Shown in pieces: positions 44,717 to 52,905 of a stretch of 64,000 bases of DNA (positions within the stretch are counted from its first letter, which is position 1; every line of letters starts with the position of its first letter). The notes below the pieces were generated by a model. The model made no database searches. It saw only the letters and a program-made list of their open reading frames with translations, and was not told where the DNA came from. The position numbers and the translations under genes are program-made. The DNA is taken from contig CAMPKC010000021.1 of the NCBI GenBank assembly GCA_946887045.1, positions 1 to 64,000 on the forward strand. Reading direction: 5' to 3'. The stretch comes from an uncultured Sphingobacteriaceae bacterium (lineage in GTDB: Bacteria; Bacteroidota; Bacteroidia; Sphingobacteriales; Sphingobacteriaceae).

Positions 44717-45775
44717 TTAGTATAACAGATGCCTCAATTTATTCTCGTTTAGCACCAGAATACTTCCATCAACAACATCGATTAATTTCTCTGTCCTGAA
44801 TTCTTTTAAGGTTCTAATCATAGACTCCTGAGCCGATCCGATGACGTTTGCCAGGTCTTCCCGGGATATCTCCACTACAGGCTTTCCATCTCTGGTATCT
44901 TTGAACTTATCCATAACTTCAACGATCCCTATTGCTACTTTTTTTCTGAGAGAGTTATATGCTAAATTCAATAATTTTTCTTCCTTTTCGCGAATGTTAT
45001 GCGACAGCAAACCGATAAATTGTTTTGCTACAAGCTTGTCGTTAGATATAAGCTGCAGAAAGTCAGCTTTTGGAATTAAAATCAATTGAGCATCGTCCAA
45101 AACCTGCACGGTTTCTGTATAGTTGACATCCTCTAAAATATTAATATATCCAAAAAACTCTCCCTGGGTATACATATTGGTAATTAATTCCTTTCCGTCT
45201 TCATTAATCAGAAATTCTTTAATTTTTCCGCTTACTACGTAATAAACATTCATCGGTCGCTGACCTGCTGAATACAAAATATGCTTTTTCTTATAATGAT
45301 TTACATCCCGATTTCCGGAAGTAAGATTAAAGTTTTCAGGATCATTGGCTTGCTGAATAAATCTTCGGATTCCCTTTTTATCGGGTATAACATTACGTTT
45401 CAGGCCTTCTGATTTTTTCAGCCTGATTTCAATAGTGTCCAGAAGATCAGATTCATTTACTGGCTTAATCAGATAATCATCAGCACCCATGCTCATTGCT
45501 TTACGCTGATCAACAGTTGTATTCCGCGCTGATAAAAAAATAAACGGAATAGAAAAAGTATCGGGATGGCGACTAAGAACATGCAAAACGCCGTATCCAT
45601 CCAAACAGGGCATTCCCACATCACACAAAATAAGATCAGGTTTTTCTTTTAAAGCTTTTTCGACCCCTTCCTTACCGTCTGATGCCTGAGAAACTGAATA
45701 GTTAGATAGCACGAGAATTTCAGCAAGATTTTCTCTCAATGCCACGTCATCTTCGATTATTAGGATTTTTTTCAT
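44717..45775 (-). CDS. Receiver-CRP/FNR hybrid transcription factor, candidate master regulator
   Basis: A 352-aa cytoplasmic regulator. The N-terminal receiver (about 1-120) has Asp9-Asp10, phosphoacceptor Asp52 in LILCDVGMP, Ser82 and Lys104 in YLIKPV. The middle cyclic-nucleotide-binding fold (about 145-270) lacks the Arg-containing cAMP cassette of CRP, and there is no FNR-type four-Cys cluster. The C-terminal Crp helix-turn-helix (about 285-350) reads SREDLANVIGSAQESMIRTLKEF: aligned to CRP, the recognition-helix Glu181 and Arg185 are kept and Arg180 is Gln. Phosphorylation, not cAMP or iron-sulfur, is therefore the likely signal. No histidine kinase is seen in the window. It lies in the middle of the genes whose promoters carry TGA-N6-TCA operators. 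Confidence 0.93.
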   Translation of the reverse strand: MKKILIIEDDVALRENLAEILVLSNYSVSQASDGKEGVEKALKEKPDLILCDVGMPCLDGYGVLHVLSRHPDTFSIPFIFLSARNTTVDQRKAMSMGADDYLIKPVNESDLLDTIEIRLKKSEGLKRNVIPDKKGIRRFIQQANDPENFNLTSGNRDVNHYKKKHILYSAGQRPMNVYYVVSGKIKEFLINEDGKELITNMYTQGEFFGYINILEDVNYTETVQVLDDAQLILIPKADFLQLISNDKLVAKQFIGLLSHNIREKEEKLLNLAYNSLRKKVAIGIVEVMDKFKDTRDGKPVVEISREDLANVIGSAQESMIRTLKEFRTEKLIDVVDGSILVLNENKLRHLLY

Positions 45776-45844
45776 TTGGCAAAATTTAATTACTATGATA
45801 ATATTTAGGTTATTAAGCAGTTTTTTATAGGCAGCTGCTCATAT

Positions 45845-45852
45845 CAAATATA
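45845..45852 (-). promoter_or_regulatory. -7 element of the hybrid regulator gene
   Basis: Minus-strand TATATTTG is a perfect TAnnTTTG match, predicting a start near 45840 and a leader of about 65 nt. No operator lies at the -41.5 position. The nearest are the BON gene's operators at 45911-45944, about 75-100 bp upstream, so autoregulation of another geometry is possible. Confidence 0.5.
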
Positions 45853-45910
45853 CTTAACAGGTTTGATATTACATACTAAAAAAAAATAAATAAGTAGGTG
45901 AATTTCATAC

Positions 45911-45975
45911 TGATAAGTGTCATAACAACAACTGACTCACATCAAAGGAAACAACGGACAAACGAGCTAGTTTTA
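45911..45975 (+). promoter_or_regulatory. Promoter of the second BON gene, two full operators
   Basis: Operators are TGATAAGTGTCA (45911-45922) and TGACTCACATCA (45933-45944), centres 22 bp apart. The -7-like element TAGTTTTA at 45968-45975 ends 36.5 bp from the proximal centre. The predicted start is near 45980, 16 nt before the ATG. It is divergent from the hybrid regulator gene. Confidence 0.72.
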
Positions 45976-45995
45976 CCTAAGCAATTTTAGTTATA

Positions 45996-46649
45996 ATGAA
46001 AACCGATCAAGATATTCAAAAAGATGTGATGGATGAATTGCGATGGGTCCCGGCACTCAATTCAACCGAGATTGGAGTGGCCGTTCACAACGGCATTGTT
46101 ACATTAAGCGGCACCGTTCCATTTTATTCTGATAAGCTTGCAGCGGAAGAAGCAGCTAAACGAGTAAAGGGTGTTAAAGCTGTTGCCGAAGATATCGAGG
46201 TAAGTTTAACCCCCAATGCGCAATTATCTGACTCGCAAATAGCAGAAAGTGTGGTAAGAGCTCTGGAATGGAATACTTCTGTTCCGCACGAAAACATAAA
46301 GATAAAAGTTGATGATGGCAGAGTAACTCTGGAAGGAGAAGTAGACTGGCTGTATCAAAAAGAAGCAGCCTTAAACGCCATAAGATACTTGAGGGGTGTA
46401 AAAGGCATTGGAAACTGGATTACGGTAAAACCAAAAATTAACACTGCTATTATTAAGGAAAATATCCGCAAGGCACTTGAAAGAAGCGCTGATTTCGAAG
46501 CTGACAAAATCATAATAGATACTCTGGGAAGTAAAGTAATACTAAAAGGTTCTGCACGCTCCTGGAATGAAAGAAAAGAAGTAGAAAGAGCCGCGGCCTC
46601 AGCCCCAGGCGTAACCGAAGTCGACGATCAATTGGCTGTTGTGTACTGA
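45996..46649 (+). CDS. Triple-BON-domain protein, paralogue
   Basis: A 217-aa protein of three BON domains (about 5-70, 78-142, 148-215), with VHNGIVTLSGTVPFYSDK, VDDGRVTLEGEVDW and TLGSKVILKGSARS at the strand-turn positions. It starts MKTDQDIQKDV, almost identical to the BON protein at 42648-43325, so the two arose by duplication and flank a universal stress protein and the hybrid regulator. No signal peptide. Its promoter has two full operators. Confidence 0.9.
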   Translation: MKTDQDIQKDVMDELRWVPALNSTEIGVAVHNGIVTLSGTVPFYSDKLAAEEAAKRVKGVKAVAEDIEVSLTPNAQLSDSQIAESVVRALEWNTSVPHENIKIKVDDGRVTLEGEVDWLYQKEAALNAIRYLRGVKGIGNWITVKPKINTAIIKENIRKALERSADFEADKIIIDTLGSKVILKGSARSWNERKEVERAAASAPGVTEVDDQLAVVY

Positions 46650-46667
46650 TATACTTCTTCACGGGAA

Positions 46668-46688
46668 CAGGAAACTTTTAGTTTCCTG
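46668..46688. terminator. Convergent terminator between BON and LOG genes
   Basis: CAGGAAAC (46668-46675) and GTTTCCTG (46681-46688) form an 8-bp stem with a 5-base loop between two convergent stops. A short pyrimidine tract follows on the plus strand. Confidence 0.65.
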
Positions 46689-46710
46689 CTCTCTCCTTTT
46701 AGTCAACAAA

Positions 46711-47436
46711 TTATCGGTGTTCAAACAACCATTTAATGGGTGATACTTTCTTTTTTGGTGTAAGTCCGTATCCTTTAATACATTTCTCTTTTATCAGTTC
46801 TAATGCTTCATCTACCGAATCGGTTATGAGAAACAGATGCAAATCATTTTCGGAGATGGTACCATTTAACATCATCAGCCTTATATGCTGTTCGAGTTCA
46901 ATGTAATAGTCTTTACAAAAAATAATTATCGGAAACTGTTTAATCTTTTTGGTCTGAATTAAAGTAAGAGCTTCAAAGTATTCATCCAAAGTACCGAAAC
47001 CGCCGGGCATTACCACGAAAGCAAATGAGTACTTCACCAAAAGGATTTTCCTAACGAAGAAATGCTTTATATTGACCCATCTGTCGAGATAAGCATTTGG
47101 CACCTGTTCTCTCGGAAGTACGATATTACAGCCAACAGACCTGCCTCCCACGTCTTTTGCTCCGCGATTGGCAGCCTCCATTAAACCCGGTCCGCCACCC
47201 GTCATAACTGTAAATCCAAGTTTAGCCACCTCAGAAGCTATCTGCCTGGTTAACCGATAGAATTTATGATCTTCTTTAAACCTGGCAGAACCAAAAAAAG
47301 TAATGCAGGGACCGGCAAAATGCAAGGTTCTGAAACCATGAATCATTTGCAAGAAAGCACTTACAGCGAATAAAAAATCTTGCCACCGCGATTGCGGGCC
47401 TTCTAAGAATTTAATTTCCTGATCTGACGATTTCAT
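46711..47436 (-). CDS. LOG-family (TIGR00730) nucleotide phosphoribohydrolase-like protein
   Basis: A 241-aa cytoplasmic protein with the two LOG motifs, GGGPGLMEAANRGA (about 80-93) and PGGFGTLDEYFE (about 144-155). The family cleaves nucleoside 5'-monophosphates to base and ribose 5-phosphate (cytokinin activation in plants, general nucleotide salvage in bacteria). Its start codon lies 26 bp inside the end of ppsA, so it is translationally coupled to PEP synthase and shares its stress-type promoter. The physiological substrate is not known. Confidence 0.9.
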   Translation of the reverse strand: MKSSDQEIKFLEGPQSRWQDFLFAVSAFLQMIHGFRTLHFAGPCITFFGSARFKEDHKFYRLTRQIASEVAKLGFTVMTGGGPGLMEAANRGAKDVGGRSVGCNIVLPREQVPNAYLDRWVNIKHFFVRKILLVKYSFAFVVMPGGFGTLDEYFEALTLIQTKKIKQFPIIIFCKDYYIELEQHIRLMMLNGTISENDLHLFLITDSVDEALELIKEKCIKGYGLTPKKKVSPIKWLFEHR

Positions 47437-49825
47437 AAAAAGACCGGGTGCAACCTTGTTTCAGAGGAACTATCCGGTTTATGGTATCAATACCTGCCAG
47501 CAAAGCATCCGGATTAAAAGAAATACTATCAATACCATTTTCGATTAAAAACTCTGCAAATGCCGGAGAATCACTTGGTGCCTGCCCGCAAATACCGACT
47601 TCTTTATTCATGTTACCTGCCTTTTCAATCATCATTTTGATCATAGCCTTACTTGCTGGATTTTCCTCATCAAATAAATCTTCGATTATTGATGAATCCC
47701 GATCAATACCTAAGGTTAGCTGAGTTAGATCATTCGAACCTATTGAAAAGCCGTCGAATATCTTTCCGAATTCGTCAGCGAGTAATACATTGGAAGGAAT
47801 TTCGGCCATTACATAAACCATAAGGCCATTTTCACCTTGTGTCAGTCCATAAGAACTCATCAAATCGATCACTTTGCGGCCTTCTTCAGGTGTGCGGCAA
47901 AAAGGGATCATCAGTTTAACATTTTCAAGCCCAATTTCGTTTCTCACGACCTTCATTGCCTCACACTCCAACCTGAAAGCCTCTTTATAGCGCTCATTAT
48001 AGTATCTTGAAGCGCCTCTGAATCCCAACATCGGATTTTCTTCTACAGGCTCAAACTCTTTGCCGCCAATTAAATTTGAGTACTCGTTTGTTTTAAGATC
48101 GCTCATACGAACAATGACATCCTTGGGGTAAAAAGCAGCAGCAATGGTTGCCACACCTTCGGCAAGCTTGTCTATAAAAAACTGTTCTTTATTATGATAG
48201 CCAGAGGTAAGTTCTTCAATTTTTCTAGCGGCGGCCTGGTCGCTTAACTCATTAAACTTAACCAACGCCATTGGATGTATCTGAATATAATGCGTTATAA
48301 TAAACTCAATCCGCATTAATCCCACTCCGGCATTGGGAAAGGCCGCCAACTGAAACGCCTTATCCGGTTCACCTAAAATCATCATAACTTTCGTAAAATC
48401 GGGCAGCATTATATGTGAAAAATCATGCGGTATTTCTTTCCAGGACAATTGGTTCTTGTAAACCGTTCCCGCTTTACCTTCCGCACAGGATACTGTTATT
48501 ACCCCGCCATCCTTTATTTTCGCAGTAGCGTTTTCTGTGCCAACAATAGCCGGCACACCCAGTTCGCGGGCAACAATCGATGCGTGACTTGTTCTACCTC
48601 CCTTGTCGGTAACTATGGCTGATACCCGTTTTAATATTGGATCCCAATCAGGACTGGTACCTCCTGTTATCAAAATATCGCCGGGTTCTAATTTATATCC
48701 TTCTTCAGGTGACGACAAGATTTTTGCACGACCTGCCGCAATTTTACTTCCAATTGCTTCGCCTGTAGTTAAAACTTCTCCGCGCTCCTGCAATTGATAC
48801 TCTGTTACTGTTGTCGAGATATTTCCGCTGTGTACGGTTTCTGGCCGGGCCTGTAAAACATACAACTCGTTACTTTCACCGTCTTTTGCCCATTCAATAT
48901 CCATAGGCTTTTGATAATGGTCTTCGATTATCAGCGCCCAATTACCGAGTTTAGTTATTTCATCATCTGTAAGTACAAATTTCGATTTAAGTTCTGCAGG
49001 TGTCTCCAGGTTTAAGGTAGGCTGATCGGCCCTATCCGAATAAACCATCATTTTTGATTTACTGCCAAGGGATTTCTGCAGAATTGCCTTCTTATTATTT
49101 TGCAAAGAGGGCTTAAACAATAAAAACTCATCAGGACTTACCTGGCCTTGTACAATATTCTCTCCCAGGCCCCATACACCCGATAGATGAATAACATTTC
49201 GGAATCCCGATTCGGGCTCGAGGGTAAAACCAATTCCGGAGCATGCTTTATCCGAACGTATCATTAATTGAACACCAACAGATAAGGCAACTTTAGAATG
49301 TTCGAATCCTTTATCCTCACGATATTTGATTGCCCTGTCGGTGTACAGAGAGGCAAAGCATCTTTTAACCGCATCGAGTAATGCCTTCTCGCCTTTAATA
49401 TTTAAGTACGACTCGTGCTGCCCCGCGAAACTTGCATCCGGCAAATCTTCGGCAGTTGCACTGCTGCGAACCGCTACTTCTGCCTGTGTACCCGATAAAT
49501 TGTTATAAGCACCAAGAATTGCAACTACTAAATCTTCGGGAATACGGCTTTCCAGTATAACTTCCCGGCACTTTAGTCCTATTTCTGCTAAATTCCTGAA
49601 CGTATCTCTGTTAATCTTTGATAAAAGCGTTTCGTGAACTCCGTCCAATTTATTATGCTCGATAAAATGCTTAAAGGCAAAGGCCGTCACTGCAAATCCA
49701 TTCGGAATTAAAATTCCTTTAGCAGATAAATTCGAGTACATTTCGCCGAGAGACGCATTTTTTCCCCCTACCTGAGCTATGTCGCCAATCCTAATTTGAT
49801 TGAATCTCTTGATGTACCTTTCCAT
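47411..49825 (-). CDS. ppsA: Phosphoenolpyruvate synthase
   Basis: Converts pyruvate and ATP to PEP, AMP and phosphate. It is 804 aa, near the family length. The N-terminal PPDK nucleotide-binding domain (about 15-335) contains SSATAEDLPDASFAGQH. The mobile domain has the phosphorylated His in GGRTSHASIVARELGVPAIVG (about 405-425). The C-terminal PEP-utilising TIM barrel (about 460-795) ends with GICGQAPSDSPAFAEFL. It leads an operon with the LOG gene. The promoter at 49837-49901 has a degenerate proximal and a perfect distal operator. Pyruvate is also the substrate of PFL, so co-control of both is notable. Confidence 0.95.
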   Translation of the reverse strand: MERYIKRFNQIRIGDIAQVGGKNASLGEMYSNLSAKGILIPNGFAVTAFAFKHFIEHNKLDGVHETLLSKINRDTFRNLAEIGLKCREVILESRIPEDLVVAILGAYNNLSGTQAEVAVRSSATAEDLPDASFAGQHESYLNIKGEKALLDAVKRCFASLYTDRAIKYREDKGFEHSKVALSVGVQLMIRSDKACSGIGFTLEPESGFRNVIHLSGVWGLGENIVQGQVSPDEFLLFKPSLQNNKKAILQKSLGSKSKMMVYSDRADQPTLNLETPAELKSKFVLTDDEITKLGNWALIIEDHYQKPMDIEWAKDGESNELYVLQARPETVHSGNISTTVTEYQLQERGEVLTTGEAIGSKIAAGRAKILSSPEEGYKLEPGDILITGGTSPDWDPILKRVSAIVTDKGGRTSHASIVARELGVPAIVGTENATAKIKDGGVITVSCAEGKAGTVYKNQLSWKEIPHDFSHIMLPDFTKVMMILGEPDKAFQLAAFPNAGVGLMRIEFIITHYIQIHPMALVKFNELSDQAAARKIEELTSGYHNKEQFFIDKLAEGVATIAAAFYPKDVIVRMSDLKTNEYSNLIGGKEFEPVEENPMLGFRGASRYYNERYKEAFRLECEAMKVVRNEIGLENVKLMIPFCRTPEEGRKVIDLMSSYGLTQGENGLMVYVMAEIPSNVLLADEFGKIFDGFSIGSNDLTQLTLGIDRDSSIIEDLFDEENPASKAMIKMMIEKAGNMNKEVGICGQAPSDSPAFAEFLIENGIDSISFNPDALLAGIDTINRIVPLKQGCTRSFYEIVRSGN

Positions 49826-49836
49826 CGCTTTTTATT

Positions 49837-49901
49837 TAAAGTTAAGCTATGCGCACTCAACCGGGACTGATTCAAGTTAGCCAGCATATTGATAATAATC
49901 A
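49837..49901 (-). promoter_or_regulatory. ppsA-LOG promoter
   Basis: The minus-strand -7-like element TAACTTTA is at 49837-49844. The proximal near-operator TGATTCAAGTTA (49868-49879) and the full distal operator TGATAATAATCA (49890-49901) have centres 22 bp apart, the proximal one 36.5 bp from the element's end. The predicted start is near 49832, a leader of about 7 nt. Confidence 0.65.
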
Positions 49902-49928
49902 GCGTACAAAGCCCTGATAGGGCTGTTT

Positions 49929-52475
49929 CTATCTGTGTTTTCGACCAACGACTTTGCTAAGTTCGAGTACAACAAACACCAGGCTGGACATTAGAAAACA
50001 GAACAGAAGTTCCTGAAAAGTTAGAGGCGATGCATGAAAAAATACACCAATAGAAGGAACATAAATAATCAATAGCTGAAGGCCAACGGTAAAGAGCACC
50101 GCCCCAATCAGATACATATTTGTAAATATCCCCAAAGTAAACAGCGTTTTCGTTTCACTGCGAATAGCAAGTACATGCCACAACTGAGAAAAACACAAAA
50201 TTGTAAATATCATGGTTTGCCAATTCTCGTGGCTCTCATTAATCAATACCACTTGGCTGGTAAGAGTAAGTATTCCCATAAAAAATCCCATTGCAAGGAT
50301 TTTCTTCCCAAGATTATCCGAAAAGATATTCGCATTTGGTTTACGCGGAGGTTTTAGCATGATATCCTTTTCTGAAGGCTCGGCCACGAGCGCCAGGGCG
50401 GGCAACCCATCAGTGACCAGATTAATCCACAGTATTTGTACAGGAAGTAAAGGCAAAGGAAGTCCCATCAGCGGGGCGGTTAAAATAGCGACGAGCTCGG
50501 CTGTGTTTCCAGCCATTATAAAGTGGATGAATTTCCTGATATTTTCAAATATCCTCCTCCCCTGCTTTACAGCTTTCACAATCGTTGCAAAATTATCATC
50601 CAGAAGAATCATTTGCGCCGCCTCCTTGGTAACATCGGTGCCGGTAATGCCCATGGCAACACCAATATTGGCCATCTTTATGGAAGGCGCATCATTAACC
50701 CCATCTCCTGTCATCGCAACAAAGTGCCCCCTCTTTTGCAATGCGGATACAATTCTGAGCTTTTGTGTAGGCGACACCCGCGCGTATACCTTAATTTGCT
50801 CAATCTTCTCTTCCAACTCTGTATCGGGCATTTTCTCCATCACAGTTCCGGTTACAAGAAGATCATTTTCATTTCTTAAAATTTCAAGCTCTCTGGCGAT
50901 GTATTCGGCCGTTGAAGGATGGTCGCCTGTTATCATCACCGGCACTATCCCTGCAGTTCGACACTCCTGGATAGCTTGTTTAGCCTCTTCACGCGGTGGA
51001 TCTATTAATCCGGCCAGTCCAAGAAACTTCATTTCTTTTTCGATAGTTGACGAATTAATCTCATCAGGCAATTCCTTTACCTGGTTATAGGCATATGCCA
51101 TTACCCTAAGGCCTCTGCTTGTCATTTTATCGACCTGGCGGGTAATTTCATCATCTTTGCAAATTCCCTGACAAATAGCAGTGATCGATTCAACAGCACC
51201 TTTGGTAATAATCAGCGGCCCTGCTTCATCCTTATGAATAGTAGTCATCACTTTCCGTTCAGAATCAAAAGGGATTTCATCTACCCGTTCATGTTCTTTT
51301 ACCCACTCATGGTTATAAATATCCTGCTGATGCAGATAAAGCAGCAAAGCGACTTCTGTAGGGTCGCCAAAAAGATCATTCTCCCTCTGTTCTACGTCCT
51401 GATTAAGATGCATAGCCTGTTCTAAAGACACATCGTGAGTTAGATTTTCCGGCACCCAAATTTCTGATACCTGCATCTTGTTTTGAGTAAGCGTGCCGGT
51501 TTTGTCGGAACAGATGAAAGAAACCGAGCCAAGGGTTTCAACAGCATACAATTTTCTCACCAGGGCATTTTGCTTTACGAGCCGCTTAGCGCCCAAAGCC
51601 AGAGAAATGGTAATTACCGCCGGAAGAGCTTCCGGAATTGCTGCTACGGCTACAGAAAGCGACAACAGCAACATTTCCGCGGCAGAATTACCTTGCAATA
51701 AACCTATCAGAAATAAAGCAACACAGATCCCGATTACTATGAAGGTCAATTTCTTACTAAAATCCTTCATCCTAACCTGCAAAGGTGTAAGCGGAGAGGC
51801 CTCCTGAAGCATCTCTGCAATCCGCCCCAGTTCGGTGTTCATTCCTGTGGCCGTTATCACTCCCTTTCCTCTTCCATAGGTGATATACGTGCCATTAAAT
51901 GCCATGTTGGAATAGTCGCCTAAACTGAGGTTATCCTGCTTTAGCTCCGCTGTAACTTTATCCACGGCAATAGATTCTCCGGTTAAACTTGCTTCATCAA
52001 TCTTTAACGAATGGATTTCGATGAGGCGAACATCAGCAGGAACTTTTGTACCGGCTTCGAGCAATATAATATCTCCGGGGACCAAATCAGAAGAGTCTGT
52101 TTTATGAGCCTGCCCTTTACGCAGTACAAGACTTACCGGATTAGCCATTTCTTTTAACAGTGCCATCGCTTTTTCGGCCCTAAACTCTTGCACAAAGCCT
52201 GTAATAGCATTTAAAAGCACTATCACCAGGATAACAACCGCATCAGTATATTCTTTTAGGAAAAAGGAAATAGTAGCACCCGCTAAAAGCACCAGAATCA
52301 TGACGTCAACAAACTGCTTGAAGAGAATTTGAAAAGGGCTGGCCTTTTTGTCGGCAATTAATTCATTTCGGCCATATTGCCCGATTCTTTTTTTTGACTC
52401 TTCTTCATCTAATCCTTCACGGGATGTGTTTAATTCTTTTAACACGTCATCGATAGGTGCCTGATGCCATTTCAT
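49929..52475 (-). CDS. P-type Ca2+-transporting ATPase (P2 type)
   Basis: An inner membrane ATPase of 848 aa from ATG 52475. Seen in order are an N-terminal cation-ATPase domain (DDVLKELNTSREGLDEEE), the TGES actuator motif (SLTGES), the PEALP motif in helix 4 (IPEALPAVIT), the phosphorylated Asp in CSDKTGTLTQ, MTGDHPSTA, GDGVNDAPSIK and a C-terminal Cation_ATPase_C helix bundle (NLVTDGLPALALV). These match SERCA/PMCA-like calcium pumps. An upstream frame to 52493 adds six residues. It follows a small lipoprotein gene by 1-2 bp, so both use the promoter at 52739-52803. A metal other than calcium cannot be excluded. Confidence 0.92.
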   Translation of the reverse strand: MKWHQAPIDDVLKELNTSREGLDEEESKKRIGQYGRNELIADKKASPFQILFKQFVDVMILVLLAGATISFFLKEYTDAVVILVIVLLNAITGFVQEFRAEKAMALLKEMANPVSLVLRKGQAHKTDSSDLVPGDIILLEAGTKVPADVRLIEIHSLKIDEASLTGESIAVDKVTAELKQDNLSLGDYSNMAFNGTYITYGRGKGVITATGMNTELGRIAEMLQEASPLTPLQVRMKDFSKKLTFIVIGICVALFLIGLLQGNSAAEMLLLSLSVAVAAIPEALPAVITISLALGAKRLVKQNALVRKLYAVETLGSVSFICSDKTGTLTQNKMQVSEIWVPENLTHDVSLEQAMHLNQDVEQRENDLFGDPTEVALLLYLHQQDIYNHEWVKEHERVDEIPFDSERKVMTTIHKDEAGPLIITKGAVESITAICQGICKDDEITRQVDKMTSRGLRVMAYAYNQVKELPDEINSSTIEKEMKFLGLAGLIDPPREEAKQAIQECRTAGIVPVMITGDHPSTAEYIARELEILRNENDLLVTGTVMEKMPDTELEEKIEQIKVYARVSPTQKLRIVSALQKRGHFVAMTGDGVNDAPSIKMANIGVAMGITGTDVTKEAAQMILLDDNFATIVKAVKQGRRIFENIRKFIHFIMAGNTAELVAILTAPLMGLPLPLLPVQILWINLVTDGLPALALVAEPSEKDIMLKPPRKPNANIFSDNLGKKILAMGFFMGILTLTSQVVLINESHENWQTMIFTILCFSQLWHVLAIRSETKTLFTLGIFTNMYLIGAVLFTVGLQLLIIYVPSIGVFFHASPLTFQELLFCFLMSSLVFVVLELSKVVGRKHR

Positions 52476-52476
52476 A

Positions 52477-52734
52477 TTAATGAGATAATGCACTAAATTT
52501 TACCGCATTAAAGATGCCATCATGACTACTCAAATCTTTAATTTTTCTCCCTGATACCCTAATATCACAAAATCTGTTGCTCTTTAAAGGCGTGAAAGTG
52601 TCTGTTAAATGCTGCTGTACATAATTATAATCCGAAGTATCATTTGAAAAATCCTGGTACTCTGGTTTTCCTGAACACATGAAATTGGTAAACGAAAGAA
52701 AACCTGCCATAAACAACAAAGCGAACACTTTCAT
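52477..52734 (-). CDS. Small lipoprotein cotranscribed with the calcium pump
   Basis: From ATG 52734 the protein is 85 aa, with a Lys-containing start, a hydrophobic segment (VFALLFMAGFLSFTN) and a lipobox-like NFMCSG (Cys20). The mature part includes NRFCDIRVSGRKIKDLSSHDG. No family is recognised. It ends 1-2 bp before the ATPase start, so it may act on or near the pump at the periplasmic face. The frame upstream to 52797 runs through the operators and is not coding. The inferred transcript start coincides with the ATG. Confidence 0.7.
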   Translation of the reverse strand: MKVFALLFMAGFLSFTNFMCSGKPEYQDFSNDTSDYNYVQQHLTDTFTPLKSNRFCDIRVSGRKIKDLSSHDGIFNAVKFSALSH

Positions 52735-52738
52735 AAAA

Positions 52739-52803
52739 TAAAGTTCTCCCTTATAAACACGCCAATGAATGAGCAGTATCACCCCAACGGCTGACAAACG
52801 TCA
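52739..52803 (-). promoter_or_regulatory. Promoter of the lipoprotein-Ca2+ ATPase operon
   Basis: The minus-strand -7-like element GAACTTTA at 52739-52746 is identical to the one at 54-61. Operators are TGAGCAGTATCA (52770-52781) and TGACAAACGTCA (52792-52803), centres 22 bp apart, the proximal 36.5 bp from the element's end. The predicted start near 52734 falls on the ATG, so the message may be leaderless. Confidence 0.62.
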
Positions 52804-52823
52804 GTTCGATGCTGGGCTTATTC

Positions 52824-52888
52824 TTTTGCTAATCAGCGCTGTAAATGATTGCTATCAATAAGTAGCCGTTTTAGAATACCGACTTTCA
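52824..52888 (+). promoter_or_regulatory. Promoter of the second universal stress protein gene
   Basis: Operator TGATTGCTATCA (52846-52857) has a TCA half-operator (52833-52835) in register 22 bp upstream. The 8-mer GACTTTCA at 52881-52888 ends 36.5 bp from the centre, keeping TT and the final purine but with C at the third T. The predicted start is near 52893, 13 nt before the ATG. This is the weakest -7 match of the group. Confidence 0.52.
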
Positions 52889-52905
52889 TAAAAGATATCA
52901 GACGC

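Noticed and set aside
45796..45807. TGATAATATTTA between the hybrid regulator and BON genes
   Set aside because: A degenerate operator between the regulator's predicted start site and its ATG. It does not fit the activator geometry.
50212..51090. 292-aa plus-strand frame inside the calcium ATPase gene
   Set aside because: Long but antisense to conserved ATPase motifs (GDGVNDAP region). Its composition is that of a reverse-strand shadow.
52786..52828. TTCTTTTG at 52821-52828 as the -7 element for the second USP
   Set aside because: It gives an offset of 30.5 bp from the operator at 52792-52803, whereas the operator at 52846-52857 with the 8-mer at 52881-52888 fits the rule.
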